64,000 nt of DNA from Cryoendolithus antarcticus (lineage: Eukaryota; Ascomycota; Dothideomycetes; Cladosporiales; Cladosporiaceae). Below, one piece after another: positions 10,775 to 22,073 of this stretch. Each line of letters opens with the position of its first letter. Within the stretch, counting starts at the first letter, position 1. Location: assembly GCA_002077065.1 (NCBI GenBank), contig NAJO01000001.1:1302001-1366000 (forward strand), in the 5' to 3' direction. The notes under the pieces were generated by a model. The model ran no database searches and had not been told where the DNA came from. It saw only the letters and a program-made list of their open reading frames with translations. A program made the translations under genes and the position numbers.

Positions 10775-13700
10775 TCAAACACACTCCCATTCCGCAAAAA
10801 CACACCACCTCGCACTCCGATCCGCAAGCACCAACCCCCTCCAAACCCCCTTCTCACTGACCTTGACAACAGCCTCCCACCCGCTTCCCCAGCCCTCCTC
10901 CCCCTCCGTCTCAGCCCGTCGAGTCAATCGCAAGATCTTCTGACTTGGACTCTGCAGCGCCAGCTTGACGGGCCGCTGCTGTGCGGCAGTCATACCCTCG
11001 CTGGAAGACGTGGTGGAAGGATTGGAGAGAGGGACCGAGGAGGTCGTGGAGAGCGTGCTCATTGCGCTACCAGGACGGGCAGGAATGGTGGAGGTGTCGG
11101 GGTGGCGAATTGGAGCAGACCAAGTGTCTGGGCTGAAGTGAGAGAGGCTGCTGGGCCATTGTCGGATGTGGAAGACGAAGGTGTGATTCGCGCCTAGGAT
11201 TCTGCACTGCGGTTGCGCGATGTAGAGATCCCTCCTCTGCGCATGAGGGGTCGGGTGCCGGACGACGAACTCGTAGGGCGGGTTTTGGGTGCCGCTGTGG
11301 GTAAGCGGAAGGGCGAAGGCGAGAGCATGGGGATTGTCTTTTATGCTGTGCATTAGTCCTCGTTTGCCGGCGTAGACTCGAAGTGTGGCTGTGCTTCCGG
11401 CTGTAGATGGGATGAGGGCTTTGATCTTGACGAGCTTGCGGGTGCCGGACCAGGAGGGCTGGGTCAGAGCGGGAGTGATAGTGAGCTCGGGAGAGTCGTA
11501 GATGTCGCCTTCGGGGTCTTGAGTCAGCGTGCGAGAGGACACTTCGGCTACGAGCTCGGTGTCTGCGGGGACGTGGCAGGCAAAGTGCGCCATTTCGAGG
11601 TTCTCGAGGTGGAGGGCGGAGTTGGAGAAGTCTGTCAGCTCGACAGAGTGCCGGAAGTAGGCCGGGCCTGCGCAGGGGAGTGCGAGGAGGACATCGGGCT
11701 CGATGGCAGGGACGATGCGTTGCTGAGCCGGGACTGCAGGGATGTGGGTGTAGCAGATCTCGGAGGGCCGGGCAAGAAAATACCAGGGCTCGGCGACCTG
11801 GGCGGAGGCGCTACTGTAAAGAGCACGCTTGGGGTTTGTGGGGCTGGCTAGCGCGCAGTCGAGAATGCGCCATTCGCCGTCAACGATCACCGCATTCCAG
11901 TAGTGGTTTGAATGGGCCAGGTCGTCGATGGTGATTGACTCGCCCGGTGTCTTGAGGTAGCCCTGAACGACTTCGGCGTGTAGTCCGACAGCATTGCACA
12001 TGTCGCGGACGAGCATGGCGATCTCGTCACTGGAGCCACGCTTCGTCTGTACCACTCGTCGTGAGTCGGAGTGACCTTCGTAGTCTTCTTCCCAAGTAAT
12101 GCGCTCAGCCACCCAGGTGAAAATGGCCCGAAGTCGGGCAACATCACTGCGGTGTGGTCGGCAGACATAGCTCTGCGCGAGCGCTGCAGCGTTGATCATT
12201 GGTGGAATGCTGTTGATGAAGCGGACACTCTTGTCGACAAGCCCCAGATTAGAAAGCTGGAAGTCTGTCGGCTCGTGCACGGGCATGCCATCGAGACCTT
12301 CATCGCCCTCTGACATCTCGTGAAGCTGCTCGATTGGACTCAACACAGAGAGTGCGAGTATCTCACATCTCTCTGCACGCTCCTCGCGCTCTCTTCGGCT
12401 GAGCGTGTTGGAGCGATTGACATCGCGGCGCACTTGCATCCACTCGCCACCTCCCATGCCCATGTCTCGAGCAGCGCCACCAGCAGCAGACTGCGGTCGT
12501 GAAGCAAGGCCACCTGCAATGCCAGTCGGCCCGCTGCCGTGCAACAGGCTCTTCGTTGGACTATCAGCGCGGCTGCCTGGACGGCTGCCATTTGCGCTAC
12601 CGATCGTCGACCTCGCGTTGGCAGCGCCAGTCTTCGCGGTAGTCTTGGCAGACTCGATCATCTTCTTGAAGAATCCACTTTTCTTCGACTTGGGTGCACT
12701 GCTGAGACCGCCTAGTATACCTGCGGACTCCGTCAGGTCCTTCGTCCAGTCGGCGCGTGGTGTCGGCAGCGGCCCATCTGCAGAAGCATGGCTTTCGTGG
12801 TAGCTTGGGCCCGAGCCTCCCGACACCGAGCTCGCAGCCACGCTCCTGGTGCTTGAATTCATGTCTCCAGTCGTCTTCGCTTCTCCAAGGTTGATCGGAC
12901 GATGCGTGCCCTTCGTGCTGCCAAGGCCAGACTTACGACGGGCGAGACTCCCCGCACTGGTGGCGCTGAAGCCGCCAGCAGAGTAGCCAGACATCAAGCT
13001 GTGGTCTGTGAGCGCGGTGCTATTACTGCTCTGCGTTGCGGACGACGACTGGGTCGCTGTGGTCTTCGTAGTGTAAGTCCGATTGAGTCTCTCGCGCCCA
13101 AGCTCGTACGCAGACTTGCGTTGACGAAGGTGCGGATGCTTCTGCTGGGAGTGCATGGAGTGGTGCGAGCTTGCAGACTCGTTGCTGGAATGACTGGTCG
13201 CGGTAGTGGGTCTTGTAGATGCATACTGTGAGCCCTTCAGTGGAGGCGCCGGAGCATGGCTAGAGTAAGACGCAATGGAGGCGTCGTGTTGCAGCTGATG
13301 TTCCATACGCTCTGCGAAGGTCGCTAGCTGTGGCACTGGCCCGTCTCTGGACGACGGAAGCGAGGGCGTCCGGCCATCTATCTCATACTCGCCACCACTG
13401 GCGAATCCGAGTGAAGAGTGGGCTCTCATCTCATTCCTTGACTGAGTACGTACATGTTCAAACCCGTCAGGTGACCACATCTGCGCATTCTGCGACTGAG
13501 CTGTAGTGTGTAAGCTGACTGGTGGCGGTGGCGAGCTCTGATACATGCTCATGTCATGCAAAGAAGACATCACATCATTCATTGCATCGCGAAGAGGCGA
13601 TGGAGTAGCTTGACTGGCTCCGCCGGCCGAAGTCGGTATCGGTGTCCGCGATGCGCCCCTGTCGTAGCCTTGATCATCGTGTTGCATGGGAGCAGGAGAT

Positions 13701-14872
13701 GGTGCTCTGCTCGGCTGATATGCGACTCGATGGACTGGTGGAGGAGGTGGCGGAGATGAGCCGACATCATCACCAAATGACGCATCCGACGGCCGTCGGT
13801 AGGGCTCGTACCCAAACGATAGGGCTGGAGACGCAGCGCGCGAGTGTGAGGTATACCCATTGGGGAGCGCTGGCGAGGGAGCTCGAGCAGTCTCCCAATG
13901 ACCTTGTGGCGGCGCTGGCGATGGTGCTCGTGACCCTTGATGTCCTATGTAGAATGGATCTGGTGACGGAGCACGGCTACTTTGCGGTAGCAGTTGCGGA
14001 AAAGCCGATCCATCATGGTAGCTATTTGGTAGCGGTGAACGTGATCTAGGAGGCGCAGGCGATGCAGCCCGTGACATTGGCATGGGCGATGTAGCTCGTT
14101 GCATCGGCATTGGAGATGCAGCCCGTGACATTGGCATCGGAGACGCAGATCGTATTGGGTTGGGCGACGGCGTTCGCTGTGTCGGGTATGGCGAAGATGC
14201 ACGATAGTCGTCCTGTGGTCCATATCGAAGGTATGTGCCCTGGTTATAATCATCTTGGTACGTGCCACGCCTGCTGCTCTGTTCGTAAGATGGCTGCTGT
14301 GCGTATCCGGGCGTTGGTGTTGGCGAGGCACTTGGTCTCCGTGACGGCAGTGGACTCCCAGCTTTGCTCATTCTTGAACCACTTCCCCTTGGATTGGGCG
14401 CTCTATACCCGTGATTTTCCGCTTGAACCGGGACTGACGCAGGCGCTTGCGCAGTCCTCATGCTGGAGAATGGCTTGAATGCACTCTTCTTCTCTGCCGG
14501 GCGTTCGGCGACTTTATTCGCTTCGATCCTTGCTGTGTCCTGTGCGCCAGTCTTCTCGTACGCCTGGAACGGCTTGCGGAACGTCTTGTTCTTAGCAGTG
14601 GGCGCGGCTGCCTGTACTGGCATCGATTGTCGGCTTGGAACGCCTGGCTGGAAGGTCTCGTCCAGCACATTGACGAAGTTCGAGGGGAACATCCCAATCG
14701 CTCTGGGGTCCCTTCGCAGTCTTCCGGTCCACCACAATCCATCGCCGGCGTTCAAGGCTTCAATCAGGTCACCCTCGATTATTCCAAGATCCTTCTTGCT
14801 TTCGCCGCCCCACGAGTATGTAGCGCGACACCAGCAGGGGAAGCGTGTAGGTGCTTCCGCTGGAGCGCCCAT
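10775..14872 (-). CDS. CYK3: cytokinesis protein 3 (SH3 + transglutaminase-like)
   Basis: A single-exon protein of 1365 residues. Residues 8-72 form an SH3 domain (the RATYSW start, the EGDLIEAL acidic loop, the DGLWWTG Trp pair and the MFPSNFV end). Then come about 800 residues of Ser/Pro-rich disorder with many SP sites. A transglutaminase-like core follows: the strand before it reads KRGSSDE, with Ser at about 948 where an active enzyme has Cys, while His990 (HSNHYWNA) and Asp1005 (RILDCAL) are kept. Cyk3 proteins work at the bud neck or septum, coupling ring constriction to chitin synthase activation, and are known to have a catalytically dead transglutaminase fold, so the Ser is expected. 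The ATG at 14870-14872 begins right before the SH3 domain. Confidence 0.93.
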   Translation of the reverse strand: MGAPAEAPTRFPCWCRATYSWGGESKKDLGIIEGDLIEALNAGDGLWWTGRLRRDPRAIGMFPSNFVNVLDETFQPGVPSRQSMPVQAAAPTAKNKTFRKPFQAYEKTGAQDTARIEANKVAERPAEKKSAFKPFSSMRTAQAPASVPVQAENHGYRAPNPRGSGSRMSKAGSPLPSRRPSASPTPTPGYAQQPSYEQSSRRGTYQDDYNQGTYLRYGPQDDYRASSPYPTQRTPSPNPIRSASPMPMSRAASPMPMQRATSPMPMSRAASPAPPRSRSPLPNSYHDGSAFPQLLPQSSRAPSPDPFYIGHQGSRAPSPAPPQGHWETARAPSPALPNGYTSHSRAASPALSFGYEPYRRPSDASFGDDVGSSPPPPPPVHRVAYQPSRAPSPAPMQHDDQGYDRGASRTPIPTSAGGASQATPSPLRDAMNDVMSSLHDMSMYQSSPPPPVSLHTTAQSQNAQMWSPDGFEHVRTQSRNEMRAHSSLGFASGGEYEIDGRTPSLPSSRDGPVPQLATFAERMEHQLQHDASIASYSSHAPAPPLKGSQYASTRPTTATSHSSNESASSHHSMHSQQKHPHLRQRKSAYELGRERLNRTYTTKTTATQSSSATQSSNSTALTDHSLMSGYSAGGFSATSAGSLARRKSGLGSTKGTHRPINLGEAKTTGDMNSSTRSVAASSVSGGSGPSYHESHASADGPLPTPRADWTKDLTESAGILGGLSSAPKSKKSGFFKKMIESAKTTAKTGAANARSTIGSANGSRPGSRADSPTKSLLHGSGPTGIAGGLASRPQSAAGGAARDMGMGGGEWMQVRRDVNRSNTLSRREREERAERCEILALSVLSPIEQLHEMSEGDEGLDGMPVHEPTDFQLSNLGLVDKSVRFINSIPPMINAAALAQSYVCRPHRSDVARLRAIFTWVAERITWEEDYEGHSDSRRVVQTKRGSSDEIAMLVRDMCNAVGLHAEVVQGYLKTPGESITIDDLAHSNHYWNAVIVDGEWRILDCALASPTNPKRALYSSASAQVAEPWYFLARPSEICYTHIPAVPAQQRIVPAIEPDVLLALPCAGPAYFRHSVELTDFSNSALHLENLEMAHFACHVPADTELVAEVSSRTLTQDPEGDIYDSPELTITPALTQPSWSGTRKLVKIKALIPSTAGSTATLRVYAGKRGLMHSIKDNPHALAFALPLTHSGTQNPPYEFVVRHPTPHAQRRDLYIAQPQCRILGANHTFVFHIRQWPSSLSHFSPDTWSAPIRHPDTSTIPARPGSAMSTLSTTSSVPLSNPSTTSSSEGMTAAQQRPVKLALQSPSQKILRLTRRAETEGEEGWGSGWEAVVKVSEKGVWRGLVLADRSARWCVFAEWECV
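14050..14155 (-). repeat. in-frame SPMPMSRAA repeat within CYK3
   Basis: Three consecutive copies of a nine-residue unit (SPMPMSRAA, SPMPMQRAT, SPMPMSRAA) lie in the disordered region of CYK3, with a looser SPAPP series on either side. The DNA copies differ slightly, so this is an older tandem duplication. The units are SP sites with a basic residue at +5, possible CDK or MAPK targets by inference. Confidence 0.7.
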
Positions 14873-15416
14873 GATGATCTAATATCCTCCTAGTACTTCC
14901 TCGTCTTCGCTGACGGCCAGATATAGCGATAGGCGTTCGATTGTAGGCAGTCGACGGCGTTGCTATGCGAGTATTTGTGGTATTTACCGCGGATGCTGGC
15001 GAGTCACGCTGGCGAGGTACATCGAGAGCTCGAGGTAAGGAGCGAAAGTTATGTGCTGAGTAGTCCACGCATAAGAAATGATAAGCAGAGTCAACCACTG
15101 CCTTCTCGAGACGAGCAATGTATATGCAGATCCAATGGCGTGTTTATATTTGCGGATCGTTCCTGCATAAGCGCCAAGCTTAAAATCCACTTCTTGTGAC
15201 ATCAGCGTGGCCGTAACGACGGCCATCCTTGCGACCTCCGCCATCTCCACTACTTCACCGACCACCTCCTTGCACCGCGACATGGCCGTTTCGTTGCACA
15301 GTACCGGCTTTGCCAGCTCGTGGTAATGCTGCGTGGCAACGGTCTCAGTCCGGGTTGCGCATTGCAAACCAGACAACAGTCGCGTGTGCAAGCTACACCG
15401 CCGAGCGGATGATGCC
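14873..15416. other. divergent intergenic region
   Basis: Separates the minus-strand CYK3 start from the plus-strand MpaB-like relic, so it should hold both promoters. No gene is supported. The frame of the relic is open upstream to 15333 but the sequence there does not resemble the family. Confidence 0.4.
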
Positions 15417-16721
15417 ATGACGGTGCTCACCGTTCTGCCGCTGTATGTTGGCATATGTGAAACGGTGCGGTATAGGGCATGCCGACGTATGCATGACTGG
15501 TATCATGATCGAAGGGGCGCATCCTTGAATGACATGACTCTGGAAGACGCGGCTGTCATACAGCGATGGCTTGCGGCGCAGGAGTTTCCTACTACGCTGT
15601 CGACAGCCGTGTTCTTTGCACTGTTCAAGGCAAGGCCAAACCTATCGAACGGCGATGTGCATGATGCATGCGACTAACACTTTTGGTCAGACGTATGGTA
15701 TCCCGTCGATCTCCTCGTTGCTAGTCTCCACCGGTCACATGACCACACTGCAGAGCCTCGCGCGTCGGATGGCAGGCACAAGTCAGCTCTTGAACAACGC
15801 GATCGTTGCACCTCCAAGTTCTGGGCGCGCCATTGATGTTGTGTCCCGCATCGCACACCTTCATCAACCGCTCCGCCAGAAAGGGCGGATCACTGATGAT
15901 GACATGCTTTACACCCTCAGTCTCTTTGCATTGGAGGGCATGCGATGGGTCCGTAAGTATGAGTAGAGATCTTTGACTGAGCTTGAGCGTTGCGCTATTG
16001 CGGTGTTTTGGAGGCATATTGGCTGCGACTTTGACATTCCATACACGGCGCTAGAATGTGACGAGAATGCTGACGAACTGCAGTGGCTCCGGAATCTGGA
16101 CAGTTGGAGCCAGGAGTACGAAGTCCAGCGTATGCGATACGCCAAGTCGAATGCTGTGCTAGCACAGTCCACCCTGAAGCTGGTTGTCGGAGCAAAGTCG
16201 GCACGAACGCAGCGCCTTTTGCGGACTTTAGCTGCGTATCTGATGGGTCCAAGGCTCTGTGATGCCATGGAGTACATATCGAATGCCTTGTAATGAAGCT
16301 CTCTGCAGCACATGCTGACCACAGAGTCAGTATACCCTTCCCTTCTTCGAGGTCGAGCGCCATCATCGCATACATCGTACAATTGCGCAAGACCATCCTT
16401 CGTTTTTCCGCAATGCCTCGTCTCTTCGCGTTCCGCAAGCACCACATAGCTCTCAAGCCGTCTTCCACGCATCCCGATCGCTACTATGCACTCCGCTCGC
16501 GTGCAGCTCCCTGGTACACACGTCCGACATGGGCAAACCGCCTCAAAGCTTGGCGGAAAGACCTACCGCAGCCAGGCTCGCCATACAGACCGGGAGGCTA
16601 CCACCTTTTGATTCTGAGTCCGGACAATACTGTCTCTCGCCGACAGGCTGACTTGTATGCGCTGAGGAGCGAGGTTGCAGCAAGACGACAGGCTCTCGAA
16701 ACTGCAGTCGAGGTCAACTGA
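15417..16721 (+). pseudogene. ER-bound oxygenase MpaB-like (DUF2236), one nonsense codon
   Basis: Exons by eye: 15417-15629, 15691-16289, 16325-16721. The joined product follows the fungal MpaB/rubber-oxygenase family: FK|TYGIPSIS at the first junction, DDDMLYTLSLFALE, RWVRKYE, a LTELE...FW segment, then APWYTRPTWANRL near the C-terminus. MpaB of Penicillium cleaves a farnesyl side chain in mycophenolic acid synthesis; related fungal genes are of unknown substrate. At 15964-15966 a TAG stands between RKYE and RSLTELE, where relatives have Trp, so TGG became TAG and the frame beyond is intact. The first intron is GC-AG (finding below); the last, 16290-16324, is only 35 nt though it keeps the frame and contains ctgac before cacag, so a small indel is an alternative. 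No N-terminal membrane segment is visible. Confidence 0.75.
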
Positions 16722-16985
16722 ACACATGACCGCGACGATCAGAGCATTGACAATGAGTCTCAAGCAGTGTATAAGGGTACTCAGAGTACATCTGGCAATA
16801 TATGCTCAGTGGATGCTTGTTGTTTGGTGCCGCGCAATTGCCACATTGTCTCCATCAGAGAACACGGACTCGACCGTGCACTGCACATGTGACACTCAAA
16901 ACCTGGATGTATTGATGATCGACAGCGATTCGTACTTCTCGGATCTCGAGTCTGTCAAGTTCTGTCGAATACACAATTCAGACAT

Positions 16986-18768
16986 ATGTGCGGTATGTGC
17001 CGCGTTCTCGGATCGAGGGCACCTCTGCTTCTGCTGCTCATGATGACGGCTTGCATCTTACTCGGTCATCGCACTCAAATACGTAGTGCGGTACGTGATC
17101 ACGGGCACAAGCTGGCCAAGCGGTACTTCAGTATCTTACCCGCGAATGAGCATGCAATGTGGTTACAGAATCCCAACAATAACCCGTATATTGCAAACGT
17201 ATGGCCAGGTATGACCTCTGTGTCTTCAAGCGTTTGCAATGACGACTGATCGAGCTCTTGATCAGAGTGCCCTCTTAGCGGCCTGCGCGAGATCCGTTAA
17301 TGTTACGCGAATGAAGAAAGCGAGAGGCAGCTCAAATTCGTCGTTGAGGAGGCGATTTTGAGATGTGAGACAGTCGGTTATTCGGTGGGATCGTTCGTCA
17401 AGGCTAAAGTTCGACTCCATCGCAGGGCTGCCGGCGTGGGATAACAATGATGGCACAGAGACGTATGCATCACTTCGCATCCGACCGGATCCAGCCTATG
17501 CACAGAGCTTCACGACATAGTCGTGTCGATGCGGTAGGTGTATCTGCAGCGGCTCGACGCACGACTTTGCACTGACCTCCGCACAGATCTAGATCCCGTG
17601 CGGGCTGACTCCCTCGCGATTTCCACCACCGCAGGCATTTCTCAGACACGGGTCGGCTACGTGCCACAGGGCGGAAAATCAATGAGGCTGCAATACTTCG
17701 TCGGCGATCCTGCGGACAAGTACTGGTGGGACATGCGGATTGAGACGGCAATGCACGGAATTGGCCACTCCATCGGTCTGGTCCACGAGCACCAGAGGAC
17801 GGGTCAGCCAACAGCAGCATACCGTGTGACTTGTCATGCACACTGACCACTTTGGTGTAGGTGTGAGCAACATAGTCAATCCGATCAGCCCTGCGATCGT
17901 CTTTGCCATTGAACGTATGCCGGGCTATGAAGAGGCGCTCCGCGCCGTAACGGCGGCAGATGTGGCCGATGTGCCTGAATTCCGCGGTCTGCCGCCTGCA
18001 TTCAGACTCAGAGTGTTGTCTGTTACTCTGCTATGTCATTGATGACACGCCGTGACGGTCAAGCTCACATCTCTATAGTTTCTCGAACGAGCATCTGGCA
18101 GGCAAATACTGGGCAGGTGAGTCCATGTATATAGACTCGAGCTCCCAGCGAATGAGCTAACATAACGACGTAGAGGTGTGCAGTGGGTGCCGATCACGCC
18201 TCAACAGATCAATCACTATGGCTGGACTCACGCTGGGCCGCTCGACGAGCGAAGCATTATGCTCTACGATGCCACGTCCTACGATAATCTGTACGCGGAC
18301 ACTGCCATGATCGTCCATAGCACCATCGTATCTGATGACATTCCACAGTGATCCCAATACCGGCTATCCTATCCCGTACGCCATCCTCGCTCGATACCCT
18401 CCCATCGGCCCCAACGACCTCTCCCCTCCTGCGGAACATCTTGTATGGATGGGCGGACTTCCGGACCTGACGTGGCTGCAATATCTCCGGGCGAAATGCA
18501 GCGAGTGCGATGACTGTATCCGTTGCGTCAGGCTGTTCCTCGAAGCGTGCAGTCCAGCGCCTTGCCAAGCCCATGGGCAGCCTTCAAGCCATGAAAGGTT
18601 ATCGCGGGTACCCACACCGTCACTGTGCGGCCAGCACCGACGATTCTGCCGGACTACAAGTACGAAGATCTGAGGAGGAAGTCAGGCAATGGCAACGGCT
18701 CCAACGTGCTCTTTAGATTAGGCGCAGACATGGTGATTGGAGACGGTAAGCAGGACGTCACTCTGTGA
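16986..18768 (+). pseudogene. astacin-like metallopeptidase, copy A (dead)
   Basis: Eight exons correspond one to one with copy B: 16986-17208, 17266-17364, 17426-17533, 17587-17802, 17861-18017, 18079-18116, 18176-18290, 18349-18768. The N-terminus has a Leu-rich signal segment (LLLLLMM). Lesions: TAA at 17298-17300 (Tyr in both other copies), TAG at 17518-17520 shortly before SCRC, and at least one frame change in the last exon between about 18500 and 18604, after which GTHTVTVRPAP aligns to the C-terminal domain. The zinc motif is HGIGHSIGLVHEH: the catalytic Glu of HExxH is Gly (codon 17757-17759) although the three His ligands remain. The Met-turn is present (SIMLY). Even read through, it could not hydrolyse peptides. 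Confidence 0.82.
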
Positions 18769-19532
18769 TCGAGGTACAGCTGTAAGATGTCACGAGGCAA
18801 CGACGATGTGTCCATTGGCGTGGTCTCTGCTATCGTCTACACGCTGGTCTCGCACGATGCTCTGACGGACTTTCATCTTATTCGACGTCTTGAGCTACGA
18901 TGTGCTCCACATAATGAGCCGGATAAGGCGATCAGCTTTCGTGCGACGTGCCACTGATAATACCGCTGCTCTGATGCCCATCACCGGTCTGGCATATCTG
19001 CGGAGATCGGAGGCAGTTGTTCACAGGGTCCTTCTCTCTCCTTTGCGCGAACTACGTCCTGACCGAATGGCCTCTCGATACTTGCATGTCCAACCCGATC
19101 TCTGTACGGCGTGACTTGAGTCCCAATGTCTCAATCCATCTACACATTCTGTAACGCATAAAGATGGCAACAATATTCATGGGTATGCATCTACTTGGAG
19201 CTTAAGTCTGTTGTGACGCACTGGCCGCTGCAGCCTTGGCCAGCTGCCGTAGACTTAGGATGCATGAAACTATCCATTTCTTCGCAGGACTTGTGAGATG
19301 CAAAGTTTGTCTCTTGCGTGGAACCGCCTCAAGCGCTGACACGTGGTTGTGGTTTGCCGATCCGCCATTTTGTTTGCGGACTCGATTTACCTTCGATGGA
19401 GAATTCTTTACCTCCCTTACACTCAACTACGATTGAAACACCTCGACTAGACCCTACAGTCGCCTGAGCAGTTGCGCCGAGCGTTTCGAGAGCGATACCA
19501 ATATCACATCGCACGAGCGTCCGCATCAAGTC
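18769..19532. other. spacer between metallopeptidase copies A and B
   Basis: A 56-codon ORF (18787-18957) starts in the same frame only 18 bases after the stop of copy A and reads like protein (SIGVVSAIVYTLVSHDAL), so it may be a trailing part of the ancestral gene or a chance ORF. The rest holds no supported gene and should include the promoter of copy B. Confidence 0.35.
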
Positions 19533-21414
19533 ATGCATTCGAAACTTACTCGAGTCTTGATCGCGTTGGCACTGGTCTTCTTCACATCTGTTGCTCTACT
19601 AGGACAGAGAAGCCTTCCGGACTCTGCGTTGCTCACTCATCGAGACATTGCCCATGTGGAGGACCTTACCGATGAGCACAATGAAACGAAACGTTCTATC
19701 AGCCTATACGATGCGCCGCACAGAGCGCTTTTCGAAGCGAACCCAAGGTACAATAGTGACGCCGTGGCAACGATCTGGCCTTGTAAGTTCCATCGAAGTA
19801 GGACGGAGATCGGACCTAATGCAATCATTCCAGCGTGCTCACCGTATGGCGGAGGTGCACGCATTCTGCCATACTGCTACGTGGACGAAGAAAGCGAAAC
19901 CCGACTTAGCTGGATTGTTGAGCAAGCTATAGCCAGATGTAAGTGCTGGATCTTGACGATCAATGAAACGTTTGGCCACAGCTGACCAGCGTCAAATACA
20001 GGGCACGAGGCTACTGGTATCGATAGGCAGCTTTCGTCACTCCGCATTATGCCTGCTCCTAATTGCCCAAAATTCGTCAACCTTGTAGGGTCTTGTCGAT
20101 GCGGTATGCTTGCAGTATAGAACTACCAGCAATCAGACCTCTAACGTCAACAGATCTTGTTGATGTCATTACCGAAACTCTGAGAATCTCGTTGGGACCT
20201 GTTGGCGGCACGTCTGAGACTTCGCTTGGATTTATGCCTGGTCACTCACCCACGATGACGCTATGTGTGCCCCCTTTGGAATTGCCGCGCGATACTTGGC
20301 TGAGGGACTCGTGGGTTGTCACGGCAACTCATGAGTTCGGCCACGCCATTGGATTCACCCATGAACATCAGCGACCAGGTATCGAGTCTACGGCCTCTCC
20401 TCTGGAACCACTGATCGGTATCCGAGCTGACACTAGCTGCGCAGATGCTCTCAATATCGATGGAGAAGCGCCGAACGCCCCCATCCATCTTGCCATAGAG
20501 AATATGCCAGGGTTCGACGAAACGATGCGCGACGTCGCAGCTGACTATAGGGAGCCAGCGTTTGCCAACCTCAACCCTCGGCAGAGGATGGTTCGCCTGT
20601 GAGACTAGAGCCTGATCTTCGCAGGCGCTATCTATGCATGCTGACAGCATTCAGTTTTCGAGACCCAGACCTGGCCAAGAAGTACTGGGCGCCGCATTGG
20701 CGACGTAAGTCCTCCATACTTTCCTGCATCGGTACATACTGACATCGAGCTCAGGCATCATGTCGTGGATACCGTACACCGAGGACGAGAGAAGGCGTGC
20801 GGGATTGGATATAAGTCCTCAGTATGACATTCTCAGCATTATGAATCACAATGGCCTACACTAGTCAGTCATGCGAGCTACATGCAGCCGAGATCTTTAG
20901 CTACTGACAACTCGCTAGCATACCTGGAGTCGGGACGGCCCGGAAGGGTTCCACGTCCATGTACAATGGGGCCAAGCTGGTACCGTTTGCAACGCTCGGT
21001 TGGTATCCTCCGATCTCGCCGCAGAATCCAACGCCGCCAAATGATCACTTAGTCTGGGTGGGAGGAAACCCGAATCCGGGGATCGCCGCTATCTCTGCGC
21101 TCGATAGGGCCAGACTTCATGTTCTGTACCCACCCAGCGATCTGCGCCATCCCATGGCTCGCACAGCTCCACAGAATCAGTCTACGGGTTACACACCAGC
21201 CTTCAGGCCCGTTGCTGTCACCATGGGCACGAACACTGTGACAGTAAGACCTGCTGGGCCGATCCCGACGGGGAACGACTACTTCGCCGCGATGGGCCGG
21301 ATGTGGCAGGATCTAGACAAAATCTACGGGCTAGGCATGTTCGGTGGACCAGATACCCCGGGCATGGTGTCCACGATCTCCAACGACAGCTTGCTGCGCG
21401 GAACCGGCGATTGA
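19533..21414 (+). CDS. astacin-like zinc metallopeptidase, copy B (intact)
   Basis: Eight exons: 19533-19782, 19834-19938, 20002-20103, 20154-20378, 20445-20598, 20655-20704, 20755-20863, 20919-21414, seven introns of 50-66 nt, all GT-AG; joined length 1491 nt, 496 residues, no stop. An N-terminal hydrophobic segment (residues 8-24) is a signal peptide or anchor. A Cys-containing pro-region with KRSIS precedes the catalytic domain; the zinc site HEFGHAIGFTHEH has His212, Glu213, His216 and His222, and the Met-turn is SIMNH with Met325. These are the metzincin/astacin (M12A) hallmarks. A C-terminal extension of about 160 residues (NTVTVRPAGPIPTGNDY, then YGLGMFGGP) is shared with every copy here but I do not recognise it. 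Likely a secreted peptidase of unknown substrate. Intron 4 (66 nt) has no stop and could be retained. Confidence 0.88.
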
Positions 21415-22073
21415 TTCCTCGTTGGCAACCCAAGGGAAGCCCTGAGACTCAACGTGGTACTTGGCGCAGACGACCGCTGGGTAGGAGGATGGTGAGTGTA
21501 TCATAAGTATGAAAGGACTATGCTGTCGATATGGGTTCGCTGTGTCATGAGACTACAGAATCTTTGAAACATTCTACTAGCGATCCCATCCAGACGGAGG
21601 CTCGCGAGTCACACTGCATGGCCAGCCAAGGCTTGCAAGAGGTACAGTGTAACACATTTTCCACCATCGTAACTGTTGTGCTCCTACAGCACGTCTCACG
21701 CAAGGTATTCGAAAACGCTCCAGACAGCGGTCAGTGGATATGCTAGCATGACACAGCTCGTCCTCACCCACACCGAGGCGCCACCATGCATGTGTACTCG
21801 GCTGTCTTCGCTATCATCCCGTGAACAAGGGGTAACCTGTGTCCTGGACTAATGATATGACGTCGGTCGGGTTTTGCTACGATAGCTCGATGTACGTGTT
21901 TGTATAAGAGTGGCTTGATACCTGCTGAAATAGTGACAAGGGCTGCTGGATTTCCGGTATGTAAGTGCACTTACTAGCACTACATTGAGAATCTCCAGCG
22001 CTGACAAAGTCAGAGTTGCCACAAGAGCCCACCAACGTCATCTCTCGTTCTGCTCAGTCCCACGTCCGACACT
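21415..22073. other. spacer, no recognisable gene
   Basis: Short frames only. No N-terminal or catalytic metallopeptidase sequence is visible before the C-terminal fragment that starts at 22074. Confidence 0.4.

Noticed and set aside
12902..14478. Several long plus-strand frames across CYK3
   Set aside because: They are antisense to the Ser/Pro-rich region of CYK3, whose low-complexity codons keep the other strand open.
15955..15975. GTAAGT at the MpaB nonsense site as a splice donor removing the TAG
   Set aside because: Family sequence continues immediately after the TAG, leaving room for an intron of only about 14 bases.
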